In this document: one piece after another, positions 26,817 through 35,126 of the stretch
Layout of the letters: the number at the start of each line of letters is the position of its first letter
Position numbering within the stretch: position 1 is the stretch's first letter
Source of the DNA: Zoogloea sp044344315
GTDB lineage: Bacteria > Pseudomonadota > Gammaproteobacteria > Burkholderiales > Rhodocyclaceae
Reading direction: 5' to 3'
Length of the DNA: 64,000 nt
Assembly: GCF_044344315.1 (NCBI RefSeq)
Contig: NZ_JBIJDC010000007.1
Location: 9,303 to 73,302 of the forward strand
The notes under the pieces: model-generated
Told to the model about the DNA's origin: nothing
What the model saw: the letters and a program-made list of their open reading frames with translations, nothing else
Database searches by the model: none
Position numbers and translations under genes: made by a program

Positions 26817-27916
26817 GGCTTGCGGGCGGGCGCTGCCTTGACGTTGACGGCGGCACCGTCACTCAGGAAGCCTGCGCCGTCCTCGGCGACGGTTTCGCCA
26901 TCGGCCAGACCCTTGGCAATCTCCACCCGGCCATCGCGTTTGGCGCCCACTTCAACCACCCGCTGGACGGCCTTGCCGCCGGCGATCACATAAACCACCT
27001 TGCCGGCCGGGCGTAGCACCACGCTCTGTTCGGGCACCATCACCGCTGCGGCCTTGTGCCCGGTGACGATGGACGCATTGACGGTGCCCCCCGAAAGCAG
27101 GCTGCCGTCGTTGCTGACCCGGACGAGGACATCCAGGGCCCGGCTGCTGTCGTTGATGGTGGGCTTCACGTCTTCCACCGTGCCCTCGATCACCTTGCCC
27201 GGCAGGTGGGGCAGGCTCAGACGTACCGGCTGGCCGGCGCGGATGCGGCCTGCAGCAGATTCCGGATAGGGCAGGTGGGCGCGCAGGATGCGGTTGGAGA
27301 TCAGGCGGAAGAGCGGATCGCCCACCTTCACATAGTCGCCGGGGGAGACGATCTGGGTTTCGATGATGCCATCCACCGGCGCCACGACCCGGGTGCGCCC
27401 GAGATCGTTTCTGGAAGCACTTTCCCGTGCCCGGGCGGTGGCCAGCTGGGCGCGCAGGGCATCCCGCTGGGCCAGGCTGTCTTCGGCGCCATTGCGCGAG
27501 ATGAAGCCTTTGGCGACGAGGTCTTGCTGACGTTCGGCGAAGCGCTCGGCCTGGGCCACCAGGGCTTCCAGGCGGGCAATCTCGGCACCATCGACCCGGG
27601 TCTGGATGGCGAAGTCGGAGGCATCCAGTTCGGCGAGCAGCTGTCCGCGCCTGACCTTGTCTCCGCTATGGGCCACCACCCGGGTGACCCGACCTGCCAC
27701 CTCGGCGCCGATGCTGGGGTCGATCAGGGCCTCCAGCGTCCCCAGGGTGTCCTCGGTGATGTCGAGGGCCGCGCTGCGGGCGACGGTCGCCGTGATGAGG
27801 GTGGGCGGCGGGCCGGCGGGCTTGTCGGATGCCGGCTCGGGTTTGTTGCCGCAGCCGGCAAGCCCGAGGGCAAAGAGCAGGGTGACGCGGGGCGCGAAAC
27901 GCATGATCGTGGCCAT
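26813..27916 (-). CDS. RND efflux periplasmic adaptor, lipoprotein
   Basis: 367 aa. The signal peptide ends in ALGLAGC, so it is a lipid-anchored membrane-fusion protein. Typical adaptor blocks are seen: GAEVAGRVTRVVAHSGDKVRRGQLLAELD (lipoyl half), a coiled-coil region with AQAERFAERQQDL, then RVVAPVDGIIETQIVSPGDYVKVGDPLFRL and a beta-barrel region. It links the permease to an outer-membrane channel. A Met four residues in (27904) is an alternative start. The 3' end overlaps the permease ATG. Confidence 0.92.
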   Translation of the reverse strand: MATIMRFAPRVTLLFALGLAGCGNKPEPASDKPAGPPPTLITATVARSAALDITEDTLGTLEALIDPSIGAEVAGRVTRVVAHSGDKVRRGQLLAELDASDFAIQTRVDGAEIARLEALVAQAERFAERQQDLVAKGFISRNGAEDSLAQRDALRAQLATARARESASRNDLGRTRVVAPVDGIIETQIVSPGDYVKVGDPLFRLISNRILRAHLPYPESAAGRIRAGQPVRLSLPHLPGKVIEGTVEDVKPTINDSSRALDVLVRVSNDGSLLSGGTVNASIVTGHKAAAVMVPEQSVVLRPAGKVVYVIAGGKAVQRVVEVGAKRDGRVEIAKGLADGETVAEDGAGFLSDGAAVNVKAAPARKP

Positions 27917-27936
27917 CGGGCGGCAGGAGTGGGGGG

Positions 27937-29199
27937 TCAGGGAAGCGGGCGTTCGCCCCTCAGCAGGTGTTCGAGGGTCTCCCGCTCGCGGATGACATGC
28001 ACCGTGTCCCCGTCCACCAGCACCTCGGCAGCCCGCGGGCGGGTGTTGTAGTTGGAACTCATGGTCATGCCGTAGGCGCCGGCAGAGAGGATGGCCAGCA
28101 GGTCACCTGTATCAACGGCAAGATCCCGGTCGTGACCCAGGAAGTCGCCGCTCTCGCAGATCGGGCCGACCACTTCGTAGCGGGTTGCGGGCAGGCTGCG
28201 CGGGGCGACGGCGACGATCTCGTGGTAGGCGTCGTAAAGCGCCGGCCGGGCCAGGTCGTTCATGGCCGCGTCGATGATGGCAAAGTTCTTCTCGACGCCG
28301 GGTTTGAGGTATTCGATGCGCGTCAGCAGCAGGCCGGCGTTGCCCACCAGGGAGCGGCCCGGCTCGAAGCACAGGGCTTCGTCGCGGTCGGCAAAGCGCT
28401 CCAGCAGCGGCTTGAGATACTCGGTGGGGGTGGGCGGCTCTTCGTCCCGGTAGCGGATGCCGAGGCCACCGCCCAGATCGATGTGGTCGAGCTTGATGCC
28501 CTCACTGGCCAGCTGGTCCACCAAACCGAGGATCTTGTCGGTGGCCTCGGCCATCGGAGCGGGATCGAGGAGTTGGGAGCCGATGTGGCAGTCGATGCCG
28601 CTGATCTCGATGTGGGGCAGCGTGGCGGCCTTGCGATAAAGGTCCAGGGCTTCGGTGAAGGCGACGCCGAACTTGTTGCTGCGCAAGCCGGTGGAGATGT
28701 AGGGGTGAGTGTTGGGATTGACGTCCGGGTTCACGCGGAAGGCAATCGGCGCACGTTTGCCCATGCTGGCGGCGACTTCGTTGAGTCGGTCGAGTTCGGC
28801 GGCGGACTCAACGTTGAAACAGCCGATTCCCGCTTCGAGGGCGTAGCGCATTTCATCGCGGGTCTTGCCGACGCCGGAGAAGATCACCTTGCCGGCGTCG
28901 CCACCGGCCGCCAGCACCCGCGCCAGTTCGCCCCCTGAAACGATATCGAAGCCGGCGCCAAGCCGGGCGAAGACCGACAGGATGCCGAGGCTGGAGTTGG
29001 CCTTGACGGCATAGCAGACCAGCGCCTTGCGCTGGCCGAGGGCCTGCTGGTAGGCCTCGTAGGCGGCGGTGAGGGCGGCGCGGGAATAGACGTAGGTGGG
29101 TGTGCCGAAGCGCTCGGCGATGTCGGCGAGGGCAACCCCTTCAAGGGTCAGGCCGGCGGGGCCGGCTTCTAGCGTCGGCACGGGCAGGGCAGTCGTCAT
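27937..29199 (-). CDS. lysA: Diaminopimelate decarboxylase
   Basis: 420 aa fold-type III PLP enzyme. The PLP lysine is Lys66 in CYAVKANSS, DLGGGLGIRYRDEEPP binds the PLP phosphate, and the catalytic Cys is in GPICESGDFLG. It makes lysine from meso-DAP. The ATG overlaps the lptM stop by 4 nt, a conserved lptM-lysA pair in Proteobacteria. Confidence 0.96.
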   Translation of the reverse strand: MTTALPVPTLEAGPAGLTLEGVALADIAERFGTPTYVYSRAALTAAYEAYQQALGQRKALVCYAVKANSSLGILSVFARLGAGFDIVSGGELARVLAAGGDAGKVIFSGVGKTRDEMRYALEAGIGCFNVESAAELDRLNEVAASMGKRAPIAFRVNPDVNPNTHPYISTGLRSNKFGVAFTEALDLYRKAATLPHIEISGIDCHIGSQLLDPAPMAEATDKILGLVDQLASEGIKLDHIDLGGGLGIRYRDEEPPTPTEYLKPLLERFADRDEALCFEPGRSLVGNAGLLLTRIEYLKPGVEKNFAIIDAAMNDLARPALYDAYHEIVAVAPRSLPATRYEVVGPICESGDFLGHDRDLAVDTGDLLAILSAGAYGMTMSSNYNTRPRAAEVLVDGDTVHVIRERETLEHLLRGERPLP

Positions 29200-29393
29200 T
29201 GGGCGGGGTCCTGGGAGACGGGTTTGTTATGATCCATGCCAGGCGCCCGGCTGGGCGTCGGCCTTGTATCGGCAGGTGTGGTGGCCTTGGCTGCGGGCTT
29301 GGGAATCTGCGGATAATGCAGCGGGCCCTTGATGCCGCAAGCGGTCAGCATGAGTAAGCCGCAGGCCGCGGCGGCAATGGCGAAGGTTCGCAT
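29196..29393 (-). CDS. lptM: LPS translocon maturation chaperone LptM (YifL-like lipoprotein)
   Basis: 65 aa lipoprotein. The signal peptide ends LMLTAC with Cys19, followed by the invariant GIKGPL. The rest is Pro/Thr-rich and disordered. LptM helps LptD disulfide maturation in the outer membrane. The location before lysA and divergent to cyaY is the usual one. Confidence 0.9.
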   Translation of the reverse strand: MRTFAIAAAACGLLMLTACGIKGPLHYPQIPKPAAKATTPADTRPTPSRAPGMDHNKPVSQDPAQ

Positions 29394-29440
29394 GGGTTCC
29401 GCGCAAAAACGGGAATGTTAACAGAACAAGGGATCAGACG

Positions 29441-29761
29441 ATGGATGAAGCAGACTTCAATGCCCTGGCGGAAGCGGAGCTGGACCGCCTGGAGCGCCTC
29501 CTGGACGACTGTACGGCGGACATCGATTACGAGGTCAAGCCCGGTGGGATCGTCGAGATCGAGTTCGAGAACGGTAGCAAGATCATCGTGAATCGTCACT
29601 CTGCTGCCCGGGAGATCTGGCTGGCCGCCAAGTCCGGCGGCTTCCATTTTCGACCCGTCGAGGGGCGCTGGGTGGGGACCCGCGATGGCGCTGATTTCTA
29701 TGCCGTGTTGTCCCGTTGCATGTCCGAGCAGGCGGGGGAGGGGATCAGCCTGGCGGGCTGA
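29441..29761 (+). CDS. cyaY: Iron donor protein CyaY (frataxin)
   Basis: 106 aa. An acidic first helix (MDEADFNALAEAELDRLERLLDD) is followed by IEFENGSKIIVNRHSAAREIWLAAKSGGFHF, the conserved frataxin sheet. It binds iron and modulates Fe-S cluster assembly by IscS. It is divergent from lptM (47-bp gap) and convergent with mrcA. Confidence 0.95.
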   Translation: MDEADFNALAEAELDRLERLLDDCTADIDYEVKPGGIVEIEFENGSKIIVNRHSAAREIWLAAKSGGFHFRPVEGRWVGTRDGADFYAVLSRCMSEQAGEGISLAG

Positions 29762-29769
29762 TCCCCTCC
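29737..29769. terminator. Bidirectional hairpin between cyaY and mrcA
   Basis: GGAGGGGATCAGCC, loop TGGCG, then GGCTGATCCCCTCC: a perfect 14-bp stem lying over the cyaY stop codon and ending 3 bp before the mrcA stop. A strong convergent-gene terminator is likely, although there is no T-run on either side. Confidence 0.6.
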
Positions 29770-29771
29770 GG

Positions 29772-32099
29772 TCAGTTGGTGGCGGCTCCCGGTGCGGCCG
29801 GCGCTTCTTCGGTCGGCACGCCAGTGGGTTCCGGCGGTGCTTCCGGAGGGGCTGCGGGCAGGTTCTCCTGGTAGATCATTTCTTCGCTCGGGCTGCCCGC
29901 CGGCTGAATGCGGATCAGGCCCTTGGGTGCTTGCGGATAAGTTTCCGGGACGCCTTCGAGGGCCTTGCGCATGTAGTTGATCCACATGGGGAGCGCCGCT
30001 GCACCCCCTGTTTCGCCATTGCCGAGCTTGCGTGGCTGGTCAAAGCCGATCCACGCGACGGCCGCGACAGTGGGTTGGTAGCCACAGAACCACGCGTCGA
30101 CATATTCGTTGGTGGTGCCGGTCTTTCCGGCCAGGTCGCCGCGCTTGAGCACCATCGCTTTCGTTGCCGTACCCCGGCGCACGACATCCTTCATGACCGA
30201 ATCCATGAGGTAGGCGTTGCGTTCATCGATGACCCGCTCGGCGGTTTCGCCCGCGATCGGTGGGTCCACGCGGGCGAGCACGTTGCCGGCCTCGTCGCGT
30301 ATCTCCTTGACCAGGAAGGGCTCCACCCGGTAACCGCCGTTGGCAAACACGGAGTAGCCACGCAGCATCTGCCATGGCGTCACCGACCCGGCACCCAGTG
30401 CCATGGTCAGGTAAGGGGGGTGGCGTTCCGGATCGAAGCCGAACTTGGAAATGTAGTCCTGGGCGTAGCGGGGGCCGATGGACTTGAGCAGGCGGATCGA
30501 CACCATGTTCTTGGAGCGTGCCAGGGCTGAGCGGATCGAGATCGGGCCGTCGTAGCGTCCGTCGTAGTTCTTGGGCTCCCAGGATTGGCTGCCGGTCTCT
30601 CCGGCCGGGAAGGAGAGGGGGGAGTCGTCCACCACGCTGTTTGGCCCGTAGCCCTTCTCGAAGGCAGCGGAATAGATGAAGGGCTTGAAGCTCGAACCGG
30701 GTTGCCGCCAGGCCTGAGTGGCGTGGTTGAACTTGTTGCGGTTGAAGTCAAAGCCGCCGGCCAGGGCGCGTACGGCACCGGTCTGGGGGTCGGCGGCCAC
30801 GAGCGCGCCTTCGACCTCGGGAAGCTGGGTGATCTCCCAGCGGTTCTCCCCCCGGGTGATGCGTACGATCGCGCCGGGCCGGATACGCTTGTTGGGCGGG
30901 GCCTTGTCACCGAGCATGCTGGATGCAAAGCGCAGGCCTTCGCCGTTGATCCGGATGGATTCCCCGTAGCGGTATACGGTGACCGATCCGCCTCCCGCCT
31001 GGGTGACGATGGCGGCCAGCATGTCGTCGTAGTCGGGGATCTCGGACAGGATCTCGTCCATCGATTCCGTGTGCTGGGTGTTCAGGCGGCTCGGGTCCGC
31101 ATAGCTTTCAGCGCCGCGATAACCGTGACGTCGGTCGTAGTCCAGGATGCCGCGGCGGAGCGCCTTGTAGGCGGCTTCCTGCTCGGCCTTGAGAATGGTC
31201 GTGATGACCTTGATGCCCTTCGTGTAGGCCTCTTCCCGATATTGTTCGTAAGCAATCTGCCGGGCCATCTCGGCAATGTAGTCGGCGCTGCCCCCCAGGT
31301 CGGCAGCGCTGCTGACCACCTTGAGGGGCGCTTCCACGGCTTGGCGATGCTCGGTGTCGCTGATGAAGCCCAGTTCGGCCATGCGACGCAGCACGTATTG
31401 CTGGCGCTGTGCCGCCCGCTTTGGATTGACGACGGGGTTGTAGGCGGAGGGCGCCTTGGGCAGGCCGGCCAGCATCGCGGCCTCGGGCACGTTCAGATCA
31501 CGGATGGACTTGCCGAAATAGGTGTGCGAGGCCACAGCAAAGCCGTAGGCCCGTCGCCCGAGAAAGATCTGGTTGATGTACACCTCGAGGATCTGGTCCT
31601 TGGTGAGGTTCTGTTCGATCTTGAAGGCGAGGAGGACCTCGTAAAGTTTGCGCGAATAGGTCTTCTCCCGGGTCAGGAAGAAATTGCGTGCCACCTGCAT
31701 GGTGATGGTCGACGAACCCTGGCGCTTGCTGCCGGTGGCCAGGTTGGCGCCGGCGGCGCGCAGGATGCCGGCGAAATCCACGCCAGGGTGCTGGTAGAAG
31801 CGGTCGTCTTCCGCCGCGAGGATGGCGTGCTTGAGAACGGGCGGCACATCCTGGATGCGGATGAAGGCGCGACGCTCCTCGCCGTACTCGCCGATCAGCT
31901 CACCGTCCGCGGTGTAGATCCGCAGCGGGATCTTGGGGTGGTAGTCAGTAAGAGCTTCCAGCGACGGCAGGGTGGGCCAGGCGAAAGCCACGGCGAGGGC
32001 GAGGACCGCGACGCCAATGGCAATCAGGCCGAGGAGGGCAACGAAGGGGTAGAGTACCCAGCGCATGTCGGGAGCGGGAAGCAGATAAAAGTCCCGCAT
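29772..32099 (-). CDS. mrcA: Penicillin-binding protein 1A (bifunctional)
   Basis: 775 aa. There is a short N-terminal tail and a membrane anchor (about 15-42). In the GT51 glycosyltransferase domain Glu97 is in AAEDDRFYQHPGVD, with QGSSTITMQVARN. The transpeptidase domain has SSFK (469-472), SKN (529-531) and KTG (659-661). The C-terminus is a Pro/Ala/Glu-rich tail. It polymerises and crosslinks peptidoglycan. It is divergent from pilM, the usual betaproteobacterial/pseudomonad arrangement. Confidence 0.96.
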   Translation of the reverse strand: MRDFYLLPAPDMRWVLYPFVALLGLIAIGVAVLALAVAFAWPTLPSLEALTDYHPKIPLRIYTADGELIGEYGEERRAFIRIQDVPPVLKHAILAAEDDRFYQHPGVDFAGILRAAGANLATGSKRQGSSTITMQVARNFFLTREKTYSRKLYEVLLAFKIEQNLTKDQILEVYINQIFLGRRAYGFAVASHTYFGKSIRDLNVPEAAMLAGLPKAPSAYNPVVNPKRAAQRQQYVLRRMAELGFISDTEHRQAVEAPLKVVSSAADLGGSADYIAEMARQIAYEQYREEAYTKGIKVITTILKAEQEAAYKALRRGILDYDRRHGYRGAESYADPSRLNTQHTESMDEILSEIPDYDDMLAAIVTQAGGGSVTVYRYGESIRINGEGLRFASSMLGDKAPPNKRIRPGAIVRITRGENRWEITQLPEVEGALVAADPQTGAVRALAGGFDFNRNKFNHATQAWRQPGSSFKPFIYSAAFEKGYGPNSVVDDSPLSFPAGETGSQSWEPKNYDGRYDGPISIRSALARSKNMVSIRLLKSIGPRYAQDYISKFGFDPERHPPYLTMALGAGSVTPWQMLRGYSVFANGGYRVEPFLVKEIRDEAGNVLARVDPPIAGETAERVIDERNAYLMDSVMKDVVRRGTATKAMVLKRGDLAGKTGTTNEYVDAWFCGYQPTVAAVAWIGFDQPRKLGNGETGGAAALPMWINYMRKALEGVPETYPQAPKGLIRIQPAGSPSEEMIYQENLPAAPPEAPPEPTGVPTEEAPAAPGAATN

Positions 32100-32240
32100 T
32101 ATACGAGGCGGGGCGTTTTGACGCCCGTTGCATGAATCGGTGTTTTACCGGCACTTGCTTTACACCTGTCATGGTTGTTGTTAGGATTTCAAGTAGATTG
32201 TTGTAATTGCGCCTAACGTAAAGAATTTTCAGGACTTTTT

Positions 32241-33317
32241 GTGATCGACCTATCCTTTCTCAGCCCCGGGGCGCGCCCCCTGATCGGTGTCGACATTTCG
32301 TCGTCGTCGGTCAAGATGGTCGAGTTGGCCGCCGCTTCCGGGGGAGGGTTCCGGGTAGAGCGGTACGCGATCGAGGCCCTGCCCAGGGATGCCGTTTCGG
32401 ATGGCAACATTGCCAATCTGGAGGCTGTCTCCGATGCGATTCGCCGGGGATGGCGCAGGCTGGGCACCAGCACCAAGTTCGTGGCCCTCGCATTACCGGC
32501 ATCTGCGGTCATCACCAAGAAGATCATTCTGCCGGCGGGCCTGCGTGATCAGGAGCTGGAAGTTCAGGTCGAGTCAGAGGCCAACCAGTACATCCCTTTT
32601 GCCCTTGACGAGGTCAATCTCGACTTCCAGGTGGTGGGGCCGGCAGCTTCCGGTGCCGACGAGGATGAGGTGCTGATTGCCGCGTCACGCAAGGAAAAGG
32701 TTGAAGATCGGGTCGCCGCGGCGGAGGCCGCAGGGCTCAAGGCCTTGGTGATGGACGTCGAGTCATACGCCGCGCTTTCGGCATTCGATCTTGTTCAGGC
32801 CGATCTTCCTGATGCTGGTCACGACAAGATCATCGCCCTCGTGGATGCGGGGGCCAACGTCATGAACGTGTCTGTCCTGCGCAACGGCGTGCAGGTTTAT
32901 GCCCGTGAGCAGGCCTTTGGCGGTTTCCTGCTGACCCAGGACATCATGCGGCACTTCGGTATGTCGCTTGAAGAGGCCGAAAGTAGCAAGCGGACGGGAG
33001 CTCTCCCAGAGAGCTATGAGGGGGATCTTCTCAGGCCGTTCATGGATGCCATGGCGCTGGAGGTGTCCCGTGCCCTGCAGTTCTTCTTTACCTCGACCCA
33101 ATTCAATCAGGTGGATCACATCGTCCTGGCGGGAGGGTGTGCGGTGATTTCAGGGCTTGCCGAAACCGTTGCGGGTCGGACTCAGGTTGATACGCATATT
33201 GCCAACCCCTTTGCGGGCATGAGCCTTGGCTCCAAAATCCGTCCCAAGAATCTGTCGGCGGATGCCCCGGCGCTGCTCGTGGCCTGTGGCCTCGCCCTGC
33301 GGAGGTTTGATTCGTGA
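32241..33317 (+). CDS. pilM: Type IV pilus assembly protein PilM
   Basis: 358 aa, GTG start at 32241. It is an actin-like ATPase-fold protein: LIGVDISSSSVKMVEL (phosphate-1 motif), IALVDAGANVMNVSVL (phosphate-2) and HIVLAGGCAVISGLAE. It is cytoplasmic and binds the N-terminus of PilN to build the inner-membrane alignment complex. It is first of the pilMNOPQ operon; pilN overlaps by 4 nt. Confidence 0.95.
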   Translation: MIDLSFLSPGARPLIGVDISSSSVKMVELAAASGGGFRVERYAIEALPRDAVSDGNIANLEAVSDAIRRGWRRLGTSTKFVALALPASAVITKKIILPAGLRDQELEVQVESEANQYIPFALDEVNLDFQVVGPAASGADEDEVLIAASRKEKVEDRVAAAEAAGLKALVMDVESYAALSAFDLVQADLPDAGHDKIIALVDAGANVMNVSVLRNGVQVYAREQAFGGFLLTQDIMRHFGMSLEEAESSKRTGALPESYEGDLLRPFMDAMALEVSRALQFFFTSTQFNQVDHIVLAGGCAVISGLAETVAGRTQVDTHIANPFAGMSLGSKIRPKNLSADAPALLVACGLALRRFDS

Positions 33318-33922
33318 TCCGCATCAACCTGCTCCCCCATCGGGAGGAAAAACGCAAGGCTCGGCGCCAGCAGTTTGTTTTGCTGGCTGCGCTGACTGCA
33401 TTGGCCGGTCTTTTGGTTTGGTTTGTCGGCCACTCCATCATTACGGGTTATGTCGAGGGGCAGGAAGCCAAGAACGCTTTCCTGAAGCGGGAGATCGCCG
33501 TCCTCGACAAGGAAATCTCCGAGATCAAGGGTCTGCGCGAGCAGGCCGAAGCGCTGCTGTCGCGCAAGCAGGTCATCGAGTCTCTGCAGACCAACCGGAC
33601 TGAAACCGTGCAGATATTCAACGAACTTGCCCAACAGATGCCTGAAGGTGTCTACCTCAAGTCGCTCAAGCAGACAGGCGCGAAGATCAACCTGATTGGT
33701 TACGCGCAGTCCAACGCCCGGGTGTCCAATCTGATGCGTAATCTTGAGGCATCGCCCCATCTGGAGCGCGCCGATCTTGTTGAGGTCAAGGCTGCAGTAA
33801 TGAACACCCGCCGGGTGAGCGAATTCAATCTCAACGTAAACATCGAACGCGCCAAGGCGGCAGACGTCGATCTGGTCAAGGAAAAGGGTGCGTCTGCACC
33901 GGCCCCGAAGGGAAAACCATAA
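33314..33922 (+). CDS. pilN: Type IV pilus assembly protein PilN
   Basis: 202 aa, GTG start. IRINLLPHREEKRKARR is the cytoplasmic PilM-binding tail (consensus INLLPWR). One membrane helix (about 20-42) and a periplasmic coiled-coil/ferredoxin-like domain follow. It pairs with PilO. It overlaps pilM by 4 nt and pilO by one base. Confidence 0.95.
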   Translation: MIRINLLPHREEKRKARRQQFVLLAALTALAGLLVWFVGHSIITGYVEGQEAKNAFLKREIAVLDKEISEIKGLREQAEALLSRKQVIESLQTNRTETVQIFNELAQQMPEGVYLKSLKQTGAKINLIGYAQSNARVSNLMRNLEASPHLERADLVEVKAAVMNTRRVSEFNLNVNIERAKAADVDLVKEKGASAPAPKGKP

Positions 33923-34596
33923 TGGGCCTTAAAGAGTCGCTGGAGCGCCTGCGCAATTTCGATCTGCAGACCCTGCAGCGGGATTTCAGGGGGCTTGATC
34001 CCAATGATCCCGGACAGTGGCCCGTGCTGCCGCGGGTGGTCACCCTGCTCGCCCTGTTTTCGGCAATCGTTGCAGGCGGATGGTGGTTTGACTGGAGTGA
34101 TCAGTTTGCAATGCTGGAGACCCGGGAAAGGGAAGAACTGGCTCTCAAGGAAGACTGGCTGAACAAAAAACGGCAGGCCGTGAATCTGGCAGAGTACCGC
34201 AGGCAACTCAGCGAGATTGATCGGCAGTTCGGTGCCTTGCTCAAGCAATTGCCCAATCGTTCCGAGATCGAGTCGCTCCTGGCCGACATCAACCAGGCAG
34301 GTCTGGGCCGTGGTCTTCAGTTTGAGTTGTTTAAGCCGGGTTCCGAAGGTTCAAAGGACTTCTATGCCGAGTTGCCGATTGCAGTGCGTGTTACCGGCAA
34401 CTACCACGATCTTGGCGAGTTTGTCAGTGACGTTGCCCAGATGCCTCGTATCGTGACCCTTAATGACATTGCCATCGAGGCCATGAAGGAGGGCAACCTG
34501 AAGTTCGACGCCACTGCCATCACCTACCGCTATCTGGATGACGAGGAAGTTGCCCGGCTGCGCAGGGAAAAAGCCAAGGAAAAGGCGCCCAAGTGA
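33922..34596 (+). CDS. pilO: Type IV pilus assembly protein PilO
   Basis: 224 aa. A cytoplasmic N-terminus precedes one membrane helix (VVTLLALFSAIVAGGWWFDW), a periplasmic coiled coil and a C-terminal ferredoxin-like domain (LPIAVRVTGNYHDLGEFVSDVAQMPRIVTLNDI). It forms a heterodimer with PilN in the alignment subcomplex. Confidence 0.95.
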   Translation: MGLKESLERLRNFDLQTLQRDFRGLDPNDPGQWPVLPRVVTLLALFSAIVAGGWWFDWSDQFAMLETREREELALKEDWLNKKRQAVNLAEYRRQLSEIDRQFGALLKQLPNRSEIESLLADINQAGLGRGLQFELFKPGSEGSKDFYAELPIAVRVTGNYHDLGEFVSDVAQMPRIVTLNDIAIEAMKEGNLKFDATAITYRYLDDEEVARLRREKAKEKAPK

Positions 34597-35126
34597 GGAT
34601 CATGCGACTGACCTTGATGCTGCCCCTGGCAGCCCTCCTCGTTCTTCCGGGGTGCTCGGATCAGCAAGATGATCTGCGGCACTGGATGACTGAGTCCTCG
34701 AAAGATCTCAAGCCCAACCTTAAGCCTCTGCCCCCGATCCAGCAGGCGACAGAGGTGCTTTACGAGGGGGCGGCCAAGGTTGATCCCTTCCGCGCGGCAA
34801 AGCTTGAGCCGGACAAGAAGTCGGGAATGTTCATGCCCGATGCCAATCGTCGCAAGGAGCCCCTGGAGTCCTTCCCTCTCGAGTCACTGAAGATGGTAGG
34901 GGTGTTGATCAAACGGGGCCAGTCCCATGCCATTGTCGCGGCAGACAAAACCCTGCACCAGGTCAAGCTTGGAAACTATCTCGGGCAGAACTACGGCCAG
35001 ATCACGGCCATATCCGAGTCCGAAATCACTTTGAAAGAGCTCGTCGAGGACGCCGGTGGCGAATGGACCGAGCGTATCAGCACGCTGCAACTGCAGGAGC
35101 AGGCGCCTCAGGAGGCGAAGAAATGA
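34593..35126 (+). CDS. pilP: Type IV pilus lipoprotein PilP
   Basis: 177 aa from GTG at 34593, which overlaps the pilO stop; an ATG at 34602 with GAGG just before it is the likely alternative and starts the signal peptide directly. The lipobox is LVLPGC. The HR domain near the C-terminus (LESLKMVGVLIKRGQSHAIVAADKTLHQVKLGNYLG) contacts PilQ. It connects the PilNO complex with the secretin. Confidence 0.94.
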   Translation: MRIMRLTLMLPLAALLVLPGCSDQQDDLRHWMTESSKDLKPNLKPLPPIQQATEVLYEGAAKVDPFRAAKLEPDKKSGMFMPDANRRKEPLESFPLESLKMVGVLIKRGQSHAIVAADKTLHQVKLGNYLGQNYGQITAISESEITLKELVEDAGGEWTERISTLQLQEQAPQEAKK